Below the pieces are notes generated by a model. That model ran no database searches and had not been told where the DNA came from. It saw only the letters and a list, made by a program, of their open reading frames with translations. Positions 38,881 through 49,640 of a DNA stretch of 64,000 nucleotides are shown piece after piece. Position 1 is the stretch's first letter, and each line of letters starts with the position of its first letter. Made by a program: the position numbers and the translations under genes. Where the stretch lies: contig JALJCS010000001.1 in NCBI GenBank assembly GCA_023055355.1, positions 82,872,881 through 82,936,880 of the forward strand. Direction: 5' to 3'. Source of the stretch: Agelaius tricolor. Taxonomy: Eukaryota; Chordata; Aves; Passeriformes; Icteridae.

Positions 38881-38970
38881 GGGAGTTCAGTGGAGGACTA
38901 ACCAAGGTGGTCAGGGATGAGAGCACTTATCCCATGAGGACAGGCTGAGGTGGCTGTGCTTGTTCAGCTG
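38881..38970 (+). mobile_element. Short CR1 LINE fragment
   Basis: About 90 bp of sense CR1 ORF2 sequence can be seen: 'gggagttcagtggaggac', 'aaggtggtcagggatgag', 'gcacttatcccatgagga' and 'caggctgaggtggctg'. Both ends are truncated and no tail is visible. Confidence 0.78.
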
Positions 38971-41524
38971 TCATATTGTAATGGGAAATATTCTGGTTTT
39001 AAACAGGAAAATATTACCATATATGCAAGCTTTGTATAATGGGAAGATCTTGTTAATATCATGATACCATGAAAAAATAACAATTTGCATTCCTTGACCT
39101 ACTCTGCTCATATTGTATAAGTTAATGTCAAGAGTTTTAGCTGGTAATGACTGGGGACGTATAAAAAGGAATTTAATGACACTTAGAAAATCACAACCCG
39201 CAGCCTGGAATAAGTTTTTTGTTAGCCTGGAAGCAGAGATTTTCATTGTAGGGGAAAAAGAATGAGGTTTTTCCCATACAAGTATATTGTTTATAGTCAA
39301 AATAATAAAAGAACAATACTGTACAGGAATTAAAGTGCAGAATTAATAAATTAATGTTTTTTCCATGTTCAACACTGTAAATATTTCAGTGCTATTGAAA
39401 CTACACATTTTTAAAAAAAAATAAAAAAATCTGCTCCTAGATACCTCATTATTACGTATGTATACATGATAAATATAACACACAATAAGTAATTGACAGA
39501 TTGTATTTAAAATTACATGCTCTACAGCAATGTGTTTAGAAAGGCATGTATGCAAATCATGTCTACACCTTAACTTTGAAAATACCTAAGCACATGTATA
39601 CCTGTACCTGTGAAAAATTGCTCAAATGAGTCAAGCTATTAAGCTTACAACAATGAACTAAAAGAAATGCGAAGAGAAGCATTTATATAGAGCAGGAATC
39701 AGAAGATAAAGCAATGACGTTTTTAGACTGAACAGATTTATGTACACACTCCATTAATTTTCATGAAATTTTACAGAAGTAGAATACCTGTGCATGGCTT
39801 TAGTGTCATCCCTGAAGGCTACACAATTAACCAGTAATAAAAAAGTTGATATGTCACATACTTCTGGAGGAAAGTATATTTTCTAAGATGAAATGGGAAC
39901 TTAAAATGGGCCTTCAGCAGGTAGGGGACTGTGAAAGTCCAGTATCAGGTACACTGGATTAACTGTGCACAGTGTAGCTGTTCTGAGTACATGCAGCACT
40001 GCTGAAGAGCTGGACTCGTGTGCCTGTGTGCAGACACTCCATATTGCACTCTGCCATTCCATTCTTCTGTATCTGCATTTGCACCCCAGCCTCTGATTGA
40101 TTCCCTCAAGATAGCTCTGCTGGTAAAACTGTCAGTCTTGACTCCTGACTAAGTAACTTAGTGACTTCATTTCTTCAAACACAATGGTTTCAGAGACATA
40201 AGTAACACTGCAGTTTAGAGCTTAACCATAAACCTATTGGCATACAAGGCCAATGCAAAAAAAAAAAAAACAACTCTATATGCAGTTTATTACAGTATAA
40301 AATGGGATATTGAATGCAAATATTTCTTGGTATTGTTTGGATTATATAGGCTGTTAAAACTTATGATTAGTCATATACATTAAAAAAGTAAACCATTAGG
40401 TAGATAATGGAGATCAACACATACACCATATAATTATTACTGCACAGAGGATGTAAGAACTACAGTATCAGAAACTGTATTTGCATCAGTTGCAAATGAA
40501 AAGATCCTTTAACCCAAGACTGGATCAGGCATCTGCACCAATCATTTGGGCACTTATGGTACTGGTTGACTAGATTTTTTGTATGCTGTGTTTAAAAAAA
40601 AAAACTTTTATAGGATATTATAGTCTGATTTATCTAGAATCTAGGATCCTATTTGAACTCCTGGTTGGACTCAATAATGGTAAATAACCTAATTTCAGTT
40701 CCTCATAGAGTAACAGAACAAGCAATTGGAAGAAAACCATAAAAAATGTAAAACCACCAAGAAGAATTTATAATAAGCAATAATCATTTATTAAAAACAG
40801 GAGTCCTTCTGAATATGGTGGTGTCCTTGGTGAAATAATTATCTTATAAAAGTTCTGCTATCCAATCTGACATGCATGCAGACATAAAGCATACTTGTTG
40901 CATTTATTGCTGTTTGTTCAGGGGTTTGAGTCTTTTTTTTTTGAAGAGTTGGGCTTACAGACTTCACTAGTCAAAGTTTTCAGTGTTTTTCTGAACATCT
41001 ACGCTTACCAAACTATCTTTAGAGGTGTGTGTGTCTGTGTATTCTATTGTGATAAACTAATAGGATCTGCCCTCAAGTGACAGGTATTTCAGCATCAGGA
41101 ATGATAAACAAAGATGATACACAAAGGTAAATTTTCAAGACAATTGGGGATAGGCAGAATCTGTTTGCCAGTTGAGCATATATTCCCTGATATTTTATGT
41201 TAAAAAGATATCTGCAATTCACCCATATATTCTACATTATCAAAAATTTTGTTTTGAAAATTTGATTTTCCAGTGGTTTTGCATGTCGTTCTCTGACATA
41301 TGACACAGTGATTTTTTTGCAAAAAATACTTTGTAAAACACTCTCACTTGGAGTCAGTGGATTGCAAATTATCTGCAAAAGCAGAGTTATCTATTACATG
41401 CCTGAAACCAATATATAACCAAAAGGATTTCAAACCCTGTCAGGCAATCAGAAATGTGTGACTGATTTTATTCTCAGTACAAAAATGAATTAATTATAGC
41501 TTGAATCTTGTGTTTTGTATGAAG
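38971..41524. other. Unique AT-rich noncoding DNA
   Basis: No gene or mobile element was recognised. Poly-A runs occur near 40257-40271 and 40596. Confidence 0.5.
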
Positions 41525-41906
41525 AGAATCATAAAATCATTAATTTGGAAAAGATCTCCAAGATCATGAAATCCAACCTTTGACTGAACCAGCATGCCAA
41601 CTAAACCATAGCATGAAGTGCCATGTCCAGCTTTTTCTTAAACACTTCCAGAGAGGGTGACTCCATCACCTCCCTGGGAAGCCTGACTGAATGCTTAACC
41701 ACCCTTTCAGTGAAAAAATTCTTTTACCCTGGTGCAGCTTGAGACCATTTCCTCTTGTCCTGTTGCAAGTTACCTGGGAGAAGACTCCAACCCCCACCGG
41801 GCTAGAGCCTCTTTCAGGCAGTTGTAGAGAGCATTATGGTCTCCTCTGAGTCTCATGGTCTCCTCTGAGTCTCTTTTTCCATAGGCTAAATAATCCCAGC
41901 TCCCTG
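41525..41906 (-). mobile_element. CR1 LINE fragment with 3' tail
   Basis: The antisense tail 'agaatcataaaatca' is followed by 'ggaaaagatctccaagatc', 'acttccagagagggtgact', 'tccctgggaagcctga', 'ccaccctttcagtgaaaaa', 'cctcttgtcctgttgc' and 'taatcccagctccctga'. The wording resembles a different CR1 subfamily from the copy at 43294. It contains a perfect 19-bp duplication at 41836-41873 and directly abuts an LTR fragment. Confidence 0.92.
41836..41873 (+). repeat. Perfect 19-bp tandem duplication inside CR1
   Basis: 'atggtctcctctgagtctc' occurs at 41836-41854 and again at 41855-41873 without a mismatch, which suggests a recent slippage event in an old element. Confidence 0.93.
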
Positions 41907-42180
41907 AAGAAGAAGGAAGAGGAACATTTTCAATGATGGTGTTTGTCTTCTCAAGTCACCATTACATGTGATGGGCTCTGCTTTTCTGGGGATGGCTGAA
42001 ATCCTGCCTGCCAACAGAAAGTGGTGAATTAATTCCTCAATTGGCCTTGCTTGCCCATGTGGCCTCACTTTACCTATTAACTGTCTTTACGTCAACTTCT
42101 ATTGTCTCCCCCATCCCACTGGGGAAAGTGAGCTAGAGGTTGTGTAGGGCTTAGTTGCTGGCTGGGATTAAATCACAACA
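41907..42180 (+). mobile_element. Partial LTR, avian ERV family B (3' part)
   Basis: Sense-strand family B U3/R/U5 end: 'gaagaagaaggaag', 'gatggtgtttgtcttctc', 'ggggatggctgaaatcctg', 'gaaagtggtgaattaattc', 'tttacctattaactgtctt', 'cccccatcccactgggg' and the terminal 'gggattaaatcacaaca', which ends in CA at 42180. The 5' part of the LTR is absent, and a CR1 fragment sits where it should be. Confidence 0.82.
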
Positions 42181-42781
42181 TTGTCCCAAAAGTGTGTCAA
42201 AATACAGGATGTCAGATTCAGCTTCCTTTCACAAATATATCACAGTCTGTTTTGATAAGAAAGGGATATAGTTTAATTATTTGTTTTTGACATATGGCAC
42301 CTCATTAAATTCTTTTCACTTGTTCAGTTAAAAAAAACCATCCACAAAGGAGGCATGCAATTTCTGGACAAAAAATCGACACAGAAAACTTTGTGTCATC
42401 TTACAAGATAAGTCAATCTGTGTGGAACACCTGAATTTTGTGTTCATAGGTTAACTGCCCTAGCAACTGTAACAACTTGTTAGCAAATAAACTTTTTTGT
42501 TTATACTCCAGAATTTTTCCCCTGCCACAGACTTTAATCTATCAAAATCAAATTATTATCAGACTCCATTACAAAAATGCAGGTAAATACTGAAAAATCT
42601 GAAATCAAAAAGGAAAAGGACATGTAAGTTGTTTTCTTACTTAGACAGTACCTTCTAATCATTCATCCAGACTTTTGAAAGCTAGAAATCCATTCTACAG
42701 CATGTAGAAATTCAAGACACATATAGCAGCTGGGGTTATTTGAAATGGAGACATATTGCAAGAATCTGTGTGTCTCTGGGC
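42181..42781. other. Unique noncoding spacer
   Basis: About 600 bp with nothing recognised, between two LTR elements. Confidence 0.5.
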
Positions 42782-42889
42782 TGTTGTACGGGTCCAATCT
42801 GGCAAGCTTGAAGCCTAGCCCACACGGTCTTACATAGACGAAAGTAAGAGACGAGGAGCGCTCTTCTCCACATGGGGACGGGTGTCCTG

Positions 42890-42895
42890 TTTATT
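42890..42895 (-). terminator. LTR polyadenylation signal AATAAA
   Basis: The plus-strand 'tttatt' in 'cctgtttattggc' reads AATAAA on the minus strand. Confidence 0.65.
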
Positions 42896-42969
42896 GGCTT
42901 AGGATGGGACACCTCCGGCTCTGGCAACCACCCAGGTGGAAAAGAGACCATAACATACCTGCAGTGGAG

Positions 42970-42977
42970 TTTTATAC
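42970..42977 (-). promoter_or_regulatory. TATA box of the LTR
   Basis: The plus-strand 'ttttatac' reads GTATAAAA on the minus strand. It lies about 35 bp downstream (minus sense) of an inverted CCAAT motif and about 75-80 bp before the polyadenylation hexamer, the normal LTR order. Confidence 0.65.
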
Positions 42978-43293
42978 CCGAGGAGGGGGGCGGGGAAAGA
43001 GTGCCATGGCCAATGGGATACCACTGGGGAGGGGCGAGGGGAGGGGTAACCAGGGGCCAAACCACCAGGTGTATTGGCAGGGGGGTGTATGGGGGATAAA
43101 CCATGTGATGGGAGAGGGGGAATACTCTACATGACATACCACACTCAGTACAAATTTCCCATCACCCAGTGCAAAACAACAACTGAATAAACTATTTAGT
43201 GCAATACAACAACATATGAGACTGCTTTTTCCACCCTGTAACACAGCTAATCATTCAGAATTTAGGATAAGGCATTCAGAAGGGATGAGTCAA

Positions 43294-43452
43294 AGAATCA
43301 TAGAATGGTTTAGATTGGAAGGAACCTTAAAGATCATCTAATTCCAACTGCACTGTTGTGTGCAGGGATACTTCCCACTAGAGCAGCTTGCTCAGAGCTC
43401 CAACCTGGCTTTGAACACCTCCAGGGATGGGACATCCACAACTGCTCTGGGT
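43294..43452 (-). mobile_element. CR1 LINE fragment with 3' tail
   Basis: This is the classic antisense CR1 3' end: 'agaatcatagaatgg', 'agattggaaggaacc', 'ttaaagatcatctaattcc', 'cttcccactagagcag', 'tttgaacacctccagg' and 'gatgggacatccacaac'. Only about 160 bp remain before the 5' truncation. Confidence 0.95.
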
Positions 43453-45050
43453 AATGAAAGTCAGCAAAAAAACCCCAACACCCTCTTCAAGAACAAGACA
43501 TAAAGCACAGTTACCATCAGGCACATCATGGAGAGTTAGGGCAAAATAATGGTATCTTGAACTTGCATAGCACATTTCATCAGGGCTACCAAAAGTAGTT
43601 TACAGACACATGTTTTAGGCCCTGCAAATGTGTTCTTCCTATGGGTTCTCTAAAAGATGTATTTTTCTTTTGCTGAGTTTCCCTTTATATTATTCTTCAT
43701 CACCCTCTTTGATCGTGGAAGCAAGCAAGATTTCAGTCCCTGAAGGACAAACCAATCCAGGGGAACAATATCTTCAGTCCAGGGAAACAATATCTTATCT
43801 CTAAACTTTTCTGCACGATATAATATATCCCCAGCCTGAGAAAGAATTTGAGTTTTCCAGCAGTCATTTTCCTAAGTTCTTCCATCTCCCTCTACACTCA
43901 CTACTACTTTAATGTGAAGCTCCAAGCTCCAGCTTTTTCTGGGAGCTGCGCAACAGAGAACCAGGTGATTCACATGTCAAGGAAGAGCTTGGGTCTCTTT
44001 TGCAGTGGTCAGATACCATGTTTAGATTTCTATTTAAGCTCATATGTATGTGCTGGTAAGCCAAATTACAGCAGCAGTAGAAAATCTTATTGTACAACAA
44101 TTTTTCAACACTCTTTTGAAAAGAATATTTTAATTGAATGATTTTACTGTTACTTGAGAACAAAACATGTTTAATTTTCCTTAGGAAGCATATTATCAAA
44201 CAAAAGCTTCTTTATGCTAAAGATGGAGTATGATAGATAAAATTGTCAAGTAAAAAAAAAATTCAAAGGACTTATGTAGCTCTTCAGACATCTAGAAATC
44301 TCTTTCTTATATCTTTAATATTACAAAGGCTCCAGGTCCTCTGTTGATAATGTTAAAGCATTGAAGAAATCAACAACTCCGGGAGGAATATGTTGTAATT
44401 TGGCAAGACAATTACATAACTTGGAGTCTTCAACCTAGAGAACTGGCAAGTTTTGCCATAGAGTGAATATCCTCATTGATTTTTCTGCAGTCCAACTACA
44501 TAATTGTTTGTCTCATTAAAAAAAAAAAAAAAAATTGCACCTGAGGCTATTTAGCTCCCATTTTTTGAAATACCTTCCTTAGTGTTGACAGATATTCAGT
44601 ATAACTTCTGCTAGGGCTGAGAATGTTGTCATTTCTTCTTAAAGCATGAGGATACCTTTTAATAATAGTTGTGGCTCTCTGAAAATTTTCCAGCACAATA
44701 TGACAGTATCTCAGATGGCAATATACTGTGGTGAAAAATTCCTGCAGTCCTACTCTAGGTGCAGTGGCTACTACACCTTTAGCTTACTACAGACTTTTTT
44801 ACAGTTTTTACAACCATCTCACACCTGACAAACCTGCTATGCAGAAAGTGGATAAAAAAACCTAGAAAACTGAGACATGGTAACTTTGAAACCTTCTCAG
44901 TGGCCAACAGCATGGCCCAGGAAACCACAGGCACAGGGAAAATGCATTCAGAAAGCTTCAGTGGTTATCCAGTGTTCTCTTCTTTTAATTCATCAATCTT
45001 AGTTACATTTCTGTCTTAGATGGTCAAACACAGAGTTTTCAATCTTAACA
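43453..45050. other. Unique AT-rich noncoding DNA
   Basis: No gene or mobile element was recognised. A run of A of about 18 bp sits at 44517-44534. Confidence 0.5.
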
Positions 45051-45052
45051 CT
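45046..45052 (+). repeat. Possible SINE target-site duplication, left (TAACACT)
   Basis: The same heptamer recurs at 45186-45192. The left copy overlaps the predicted SINE start by two bases, which is within boundary uncertainty. Confidence 0.5.
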
Positions 45053-45185
45053 GAGATCAGCTCAGTTGGTTAGAGCCTGTTGCTAATTAAACCAAGCTTG
45101 TGAGTTCAATTCTCATATGGGCCATTTATTTAAGGGCTGGACTCAATGATTCTTTCCAACTCAGAATATTCTGTGATGCTGTGAG
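45051..45185 (+). mobile_element. tRNA-Ile-derived SINE with CR1-like tail (TguSINE1-like)
   Basis: The first 74 bp (45051-45124) align with tRNA-Ile. A pol III A-box 'atcagctcagttgg' spans 45057-45070, an Ile-type anticodon AAT lies at about 45085-45087, a B-box 'gagttcaattctc' starts at 45102, and the part ends in 'gggcca'. A CR1-like tail follows: 'agggctggactcaatgat', 'ctttccaactcagaat' and 'attctgtgatgctgtg'. A tRNA-Ile head with a CR1 tail is the layout of TguSINE1 described from zebra finch. The tail explains its mobility, because CR1 reverse transcriptase can recognise it. The head has too many changes to be a working tRNA. TAACACT flanks it on both sides. Confidence 0.88.
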
Positions 45186-45192
45186 TAACACT
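45186..45192 (+). repeat. Possible SINE target-site duplication, right (TAACACT)
   Basis: Exact match to 45046-45052, directly after the CR1-like tail. Confidence 0.5.
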
Positions 45193-45415
45193 ATCCTGTC
45201 AAGTTGCTCTTCTATTAATTAGTGCATTTATAGCACTGATAGTTGGCCAGGCTTCATGTTCTTCTTGACCCTATATTATTACTTGTGGTAATGGTCCCAC
45301 TTTCTTCCACACCGAATGTGATATTACCTTATCTTCCTTTGCACTCCTTCTAAAATTAAGGAGCTCTCTTTTTTCCTTCTTTTTAAATGACCATTTTTAA
45401 TTCATATTCCTAAAT

Positions 45416-46078
45416 TTCATAGAACTATAGAATGGTTTGGGTCAGAGGACACCTGAAACATCATCTAGTTCAAATCTTCTGTCACAGGCAGAGACACCTT
45501 CTACTACATCTGGTTGCTCAAGGACTCATCCAATCTGATTTTGAGCACTTGCAGTGATGAGACATTCATAACTTCCCTGAGCAACCTGTACCAGTGTCTC
45601 ACCATTTTCCCCATGAAAAAATTTCATCCTTCCAGTACAGTAAAAGGTATCTCTTCTTCTTAGAAGCCCTCTGTATATATTGAAAGTACACAATGAGTCT
45701 TGTCTACTCCAGGCTGAACAATCCCAACTCCCTCAGCCTGTCTTCACAGGATTGGTGCTCCAGCCCATGATCATCATGGCCCTCCTTTGGACTCATTCTG
45801 AGAAGTCCCTGTCCTTCTTGGGATCACAGAGTTGGATGCAACCCTCCAGGTGGAGTCTCATGAGGGCTGATAAAGGTCCAAAATCCTCTCCTCCCACACA
45901 CTGCCCACACTGCTGTAGATGCAGCCCAGAATACATTTGACTTGCTAGACTTCAAGCAGACATTTCCAAGTCATGTCCATCTTTTCATCCACCAACACCC
46001 CAAAGCTCTTCTCAGCAGGGCTGCCCTATGCCCATTCTTTGTCCAGCCTGTGTTTGTGCTACAGGTCACTTGCAATCC
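45416..46078 (-). mobile_element. CR1 LINE fragment with 3' tail, about 660 bp
   Basis: Antisense tail 'tcatagaactatagaatgg' and body 'ttgggtcagaggacacc', 'catcatctagttc', 'gttgctcaaggact', 'caacctgtaccagtgtctc', 'ccaggctgaacaatcccaac', 'tccctcagcctgtcttc', 'gccctcctttggactc', 'caaccctccaggtggagtc' and 'tcatccaccaacaccccaa'. It holds the C-terminal part of the ORF2 reverse transcriptase with its frame broken. It lies about 230 bp after the SINE, whose tail has the same origin. Confidence 0.94.
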
Positions 46079-47641
46079 TTTTGGATTCCTGATTTGTGTG
46101 GGGGGAGGTGGTGGCAGCAGTTAACCCTGCCCACCACAAATGTGCCTCCTCATCTACTCTTGGGTCAGATGCTGGCTTTGGGCATCTCTTAGCACTCCCT
46201 TGGGATTTCCCCACCTCAGGAACCCCCTTCCCTAAACACCACAGCCTCTCTCTCTCTCCACTGTGGGATCCACCTTCTACAGAATTGAGAAAGGTGGAAA
46301 ATAATATTTTCCCTAATAAATAAGGTTTTTCCCCATGAAGTACAAATTCCTGTTTCAAAAGACAGAAAACATTAGATATGTTATAAATATATTTTTCCTG
46401 TGTGACCTGAAATTTAATGGTTTTTGAATGATGATCAAAACGACCATGGCATTTATATTTTGCTTTTTTTTTCAATTAATATGAGTTTCAGGAAAAGGAA
46501 AATCCTTTAGTTACGACCCGACAAACAATTTTAGTAAAGGAATGAGTACATACATGAAAAGTTTCACAGTGCTTAAAAAACCATCAAGATTGTCCCATCT
46601 TCTTTAACATTCAAGAACGCTGTGAAAAGTAAAGCTTACTGAAACAGTGTTAGATGAAAAAATAAAATTTTGATGACAACTGGAAAAAAGAATCAGAATG
46701 GAAATTAATGAACTACGGTGAAAAACATGATAATTTTGAAATTCTTTAGTGGTTCCCAGATAAACCATAGCAAACCTAAATTCAGCTGAATAATTTTTCA
46801 TTCATGTACTACTGCAGGATGTTGCATATGTAAGAAGGTGCAGATTTGTAACTTCCTCTGTTTACAAAGATGCATCTCATTCAAAATCAAACAGCCAACA
46901 TACAAAACTGAGTGATGTAAGAATAGAATAGGAACCAAAACTGCACTTTGTCACACCTGTGTGCAGCTACAATTTAGTTATTTAGTGATGGCAACACTTA
47001 TGAAGAAACTGAAGAAGCATTTATTACAAAGAGAAACAACCTGATTACTTTAAAATATGACTGTTTTTCCACATTATCTGAAATTAAAGCTCAGAGATAA
47101 GTAGTTCTAGTATGGTCTTCCATGGTGTTCAGATGTGGAGAAGAAAAATTACTCCTTATGTTGGTTTGTTTGCTTCTGTATTAAATCAAGATGTTTGTTG
47201 CATTTTTTTTCTAAGTATTATCACTCAGAAATAGACCACAGATGTTTTTTTCAAGGAGATGGAGAAGTAAAACTATTTCTTTCTATATATGAACTTAAAA
47301 AGCACAATGTTTTAATGCAAACCAGCAAGCTGGTCAAAAGTTTTGTTCAATATTTCAGACTTTTTGTAAGCTTATATATTTAGAAAACCATAAATAATGA
47401 GTTTGATTTTATTTTACTACTTCTGCTTTCATTTTGCTCAATGTGTAGAATATCAGAAAGAGGATTATGCAGCTATTCAAATGTCCACAAGCTGAGTCTC
47501 TCCTGCTGCCATCACAAATCTGAATGGCATTACCTAAATTGACAAATGTTTGCATATGTCAGTGAACATGTTTTCACAGATTAGGCCTTTCCACCATAGC
47601 AAGTTCAGCATGGTGCAAAAATAAGCTGTGTGCATGTGCAC

Positions 47642-47672
<31 letters not shown>

Positions 47673-47682
47673 TGTGTGTGTG
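47642..47682 (+). repeat. (GT)n microsatellite
   Basis: About 20 GT units with a single 'ta' interruption in the middle. Likely polymorphic. Confidence 0.97.
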
Positions 47683-48770
47683 AGTGCCAAAGGGAAAAGC
47701 AAAGCTTACTGTAGCTTTTCCCTCATCTGGACAGGTCCAGTGCAGGAAGTCGATCTGCTGTACTGATTCTCATTCTTTTAAACAGCAATCAGAGAACAGG
47801 ACTCAAAATTTACTCTTTTTTTTTCTCTCATTTTCATTTTGATCATAATAAAAGGTTGCAGCACAAAGGTAAAATGTTCTGTTCCCGCACCTACCAATGG
47901 GTAGAGAACATTTCCTTGTGATGGGAATTTCTAGTTCTTAATAAAGAAGGCAACTGGAATAAGGTGCTTTATAATCACTGGACTGAGTAATAGTCAAACG
48001 GCACCAAATACCACTACATGCTACCTGCAGAGGGGTGGCTTTTTCAGAGGACTTGCAGGGTTATGAAATGCTTAAAAGCAACAGCTGCACAGTGGGTGAA
48101 AATAGAAAACCTCTGCATGATGAGTTAGTGCCTAATGATCTTACCTGTGACCTTACCTGTGTGCTTTTTCCCACTAGGAAACCACTTCAGCCCTCAAAAT
48201 CCAGAGTTACTGACTTGGCTGAAGCAAAAGCAGATTAGATGGAGTTTAGTCTGATAAATAACCCACATAAGGAAGCTGGGACCATGGAATTTGCTGAAAT
48301 TCTAACTATAACCATTATTGCGTGATTTTGTGTTGACATTTGAAACAATACAGTAAATTGAAATCCTGACCTCATGCAAGAAATAATTAAAAGAGTGGAT
48401 GAAATGGTACTTCCACTGAAGTCAGCACATATAGCTTGATTCCAAGTATGCAGTCTGTTTTTTTTCTTTTCCAAAAGAATAGATGGAAATGCTTATTCTT
48501 TGAAGTCTATATTCATTACAACTATCTTAAGACATGAAAACAGCTATATATGGTACTAAAAATGCAGTGCAAAGCTACCTAGATTTGCTGACATTATATT
48601 TTGTGCTGAGAGTTCTGTTTGAAGATTGAAATGCACTGAAATATTTCAAGTGAAACAGTAAGCAAGAATGTGTAGAATAAGGAAACTTCCACCAAAAGTC
48701 ACGACAACTACAAGCCCATGTGACCATCTTTATCTGATCCCACTAGACCTTTTAAAGCTAAAGCATAAAA

Positions 48771-48836
48771 AGGAAAAAAAACCACAAAAAACAAAAACAA
48801 CAACAGCAACAACATAACCAACAACAAACCCACAAA
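48771..48836 (+). repeat. A/C-rich (CAA)n-like tract
   Basis: Low-complexity sequence of 'caa', 'aac' and A-runs with almost no T. Confidence 0.85.
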
Positions 48837-49001
48837 AAGGATTGCATATCTGCAGTTTTTAAAATTTGATATTGACACATGATTATAATGAATAGTACAA
48901 TTTAGTATTACTTTGTATTACAGTACTTCAACACTCTTGATACTGATTCTTTTCCAGGTGGGTGATATTGTTGTTACTTACTATTGACAGGACAAACATG
49001 A

Positions 49002-49640
49002 CAGAATCACAGTAGGGGAGAGGTTGGGAAGTATCTATGGAGGAGGTCTAGGCCAAACACCCCTGATCAGGGCAGCATCCTTTACAGCACACAACTCAGG
49101 ATCATGTCCAGTCAGACATTATACATCTCCAAGCATGAAGACTCCATGGCCCTTTTGGGCAGCCTGTGACCATACTGGAACACCTTCTGGGTAAAAAACT
49201 ATTTTCTTGTATTTAAATGGAATTTCTCATATTGGACTTTGGTTCAATGCATCCTATCCTTTCACAGATCATCACTGAGATGAACCTAGATCTGTATGAA
49301 TCTTTTATGATTCATTTAGATATGTATTCTCCATAGTCATCTTTTCTCCAGACTGGAGAGTTCAAGCTCCCTCAGCACCCCTTTGTTCCCCAAGTGCTCT
49401 GGCCCATTAATGATCTTTGTGGCTATTTGTTGGACCCACTCCACTATCTCCATGTCTCTCTTCTACGAGAGAGCCCAGAAGTGGATACAGTACTCCAGGT
49501 GTGTCTCAGCAGTGCTGAGAGGAGGGCAATGATCACCTCCTTTCCATGCTACTTGGCTTCCTTGCTGCCAGCACACTTTGCTGGCTTAGGGACACCTTGA
49601 TGTCCACCAAGTTGTTCTCCATCATTTTCCCCCCCTGTTC
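49002..49640 (-). mobile_element. CR1 LINE fragment with 3' tail, diverged
   Basis: Antisense CR1 text is visible but decayed: 'cagaatcacagtagggg', 'ggttgggaagtatc', 'actcaggatcatgtcc', 'agactccatggcc', 'ttggttcaatgcatcct', 'agttcaagctccctcagc', 'ggcccattaatgatctttg', 'tggacccactccac', 'gatacagtactccaggtg' and 'tctcagcagtgctgag'. The 'atccatgt'-type wording resembles the subfamily at 31409. The right edge is approximate. Confidence 0.85.

Larger units (their letters stand above)
42782..43243 (-). mobile_element. Solo LTR with preserved promoter signals, 462 bp
   Basis: The element reads TGTTGTACGG at its left edge and CCTGTAACA at its right edge, giving the TG...CA termini of an LTR with the short inverted ends TGTT/AACA. 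Read on the minus strand it has, in order, an ATTGG (inverted CCAAT) at 43008-43012, a TATA box 'gtataaaa' at 42970-42977, and AATAAA at 42890-42895. The GC-rich U3 (about 42975-43120) and several CpGs set it apart from the AT-rich surroundings and suggest it is younger than its neighbours. I found no target-site duplication at these edges, so they could be off by a few bases or the flanks may have changed. The family is not named. Confidence 0.8.
46079..49001. other. Unique noncoding DNA with TG microsatellite and A/C-rich tract
   Basis: No gene was recognised. The part at 46090-46300 is richer in GC than its surroundings and has a 138-codon minus-strand open frame, but it shows no domain, and the frame starts and ends in AT-rich flanks. 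Simple repeats at 47642-47682 and 48771-48836 are listed separately. Confidence 0.5.

Noticed and set aside
42736..43244. Several overlapping 65-133 codon frames on both strands
   Set aside because: They arise from the GC-rich U3/R of an LTR, which contains few stop codons. No family similarity was seen.
45051..45124. tRNA-Ile gene
   Set aside because: The acceptor and T-arm pairing are broken and the tRNA-like part is followed by a CR1-like tail, so it is the head of a SINE.
46059..46475. 138-codon minus-strand open frame
   Set aside because: No recognisable domain, low-complexity start, and it begins in AT-rich unique sequence and runs into a CR1 fragment edge.
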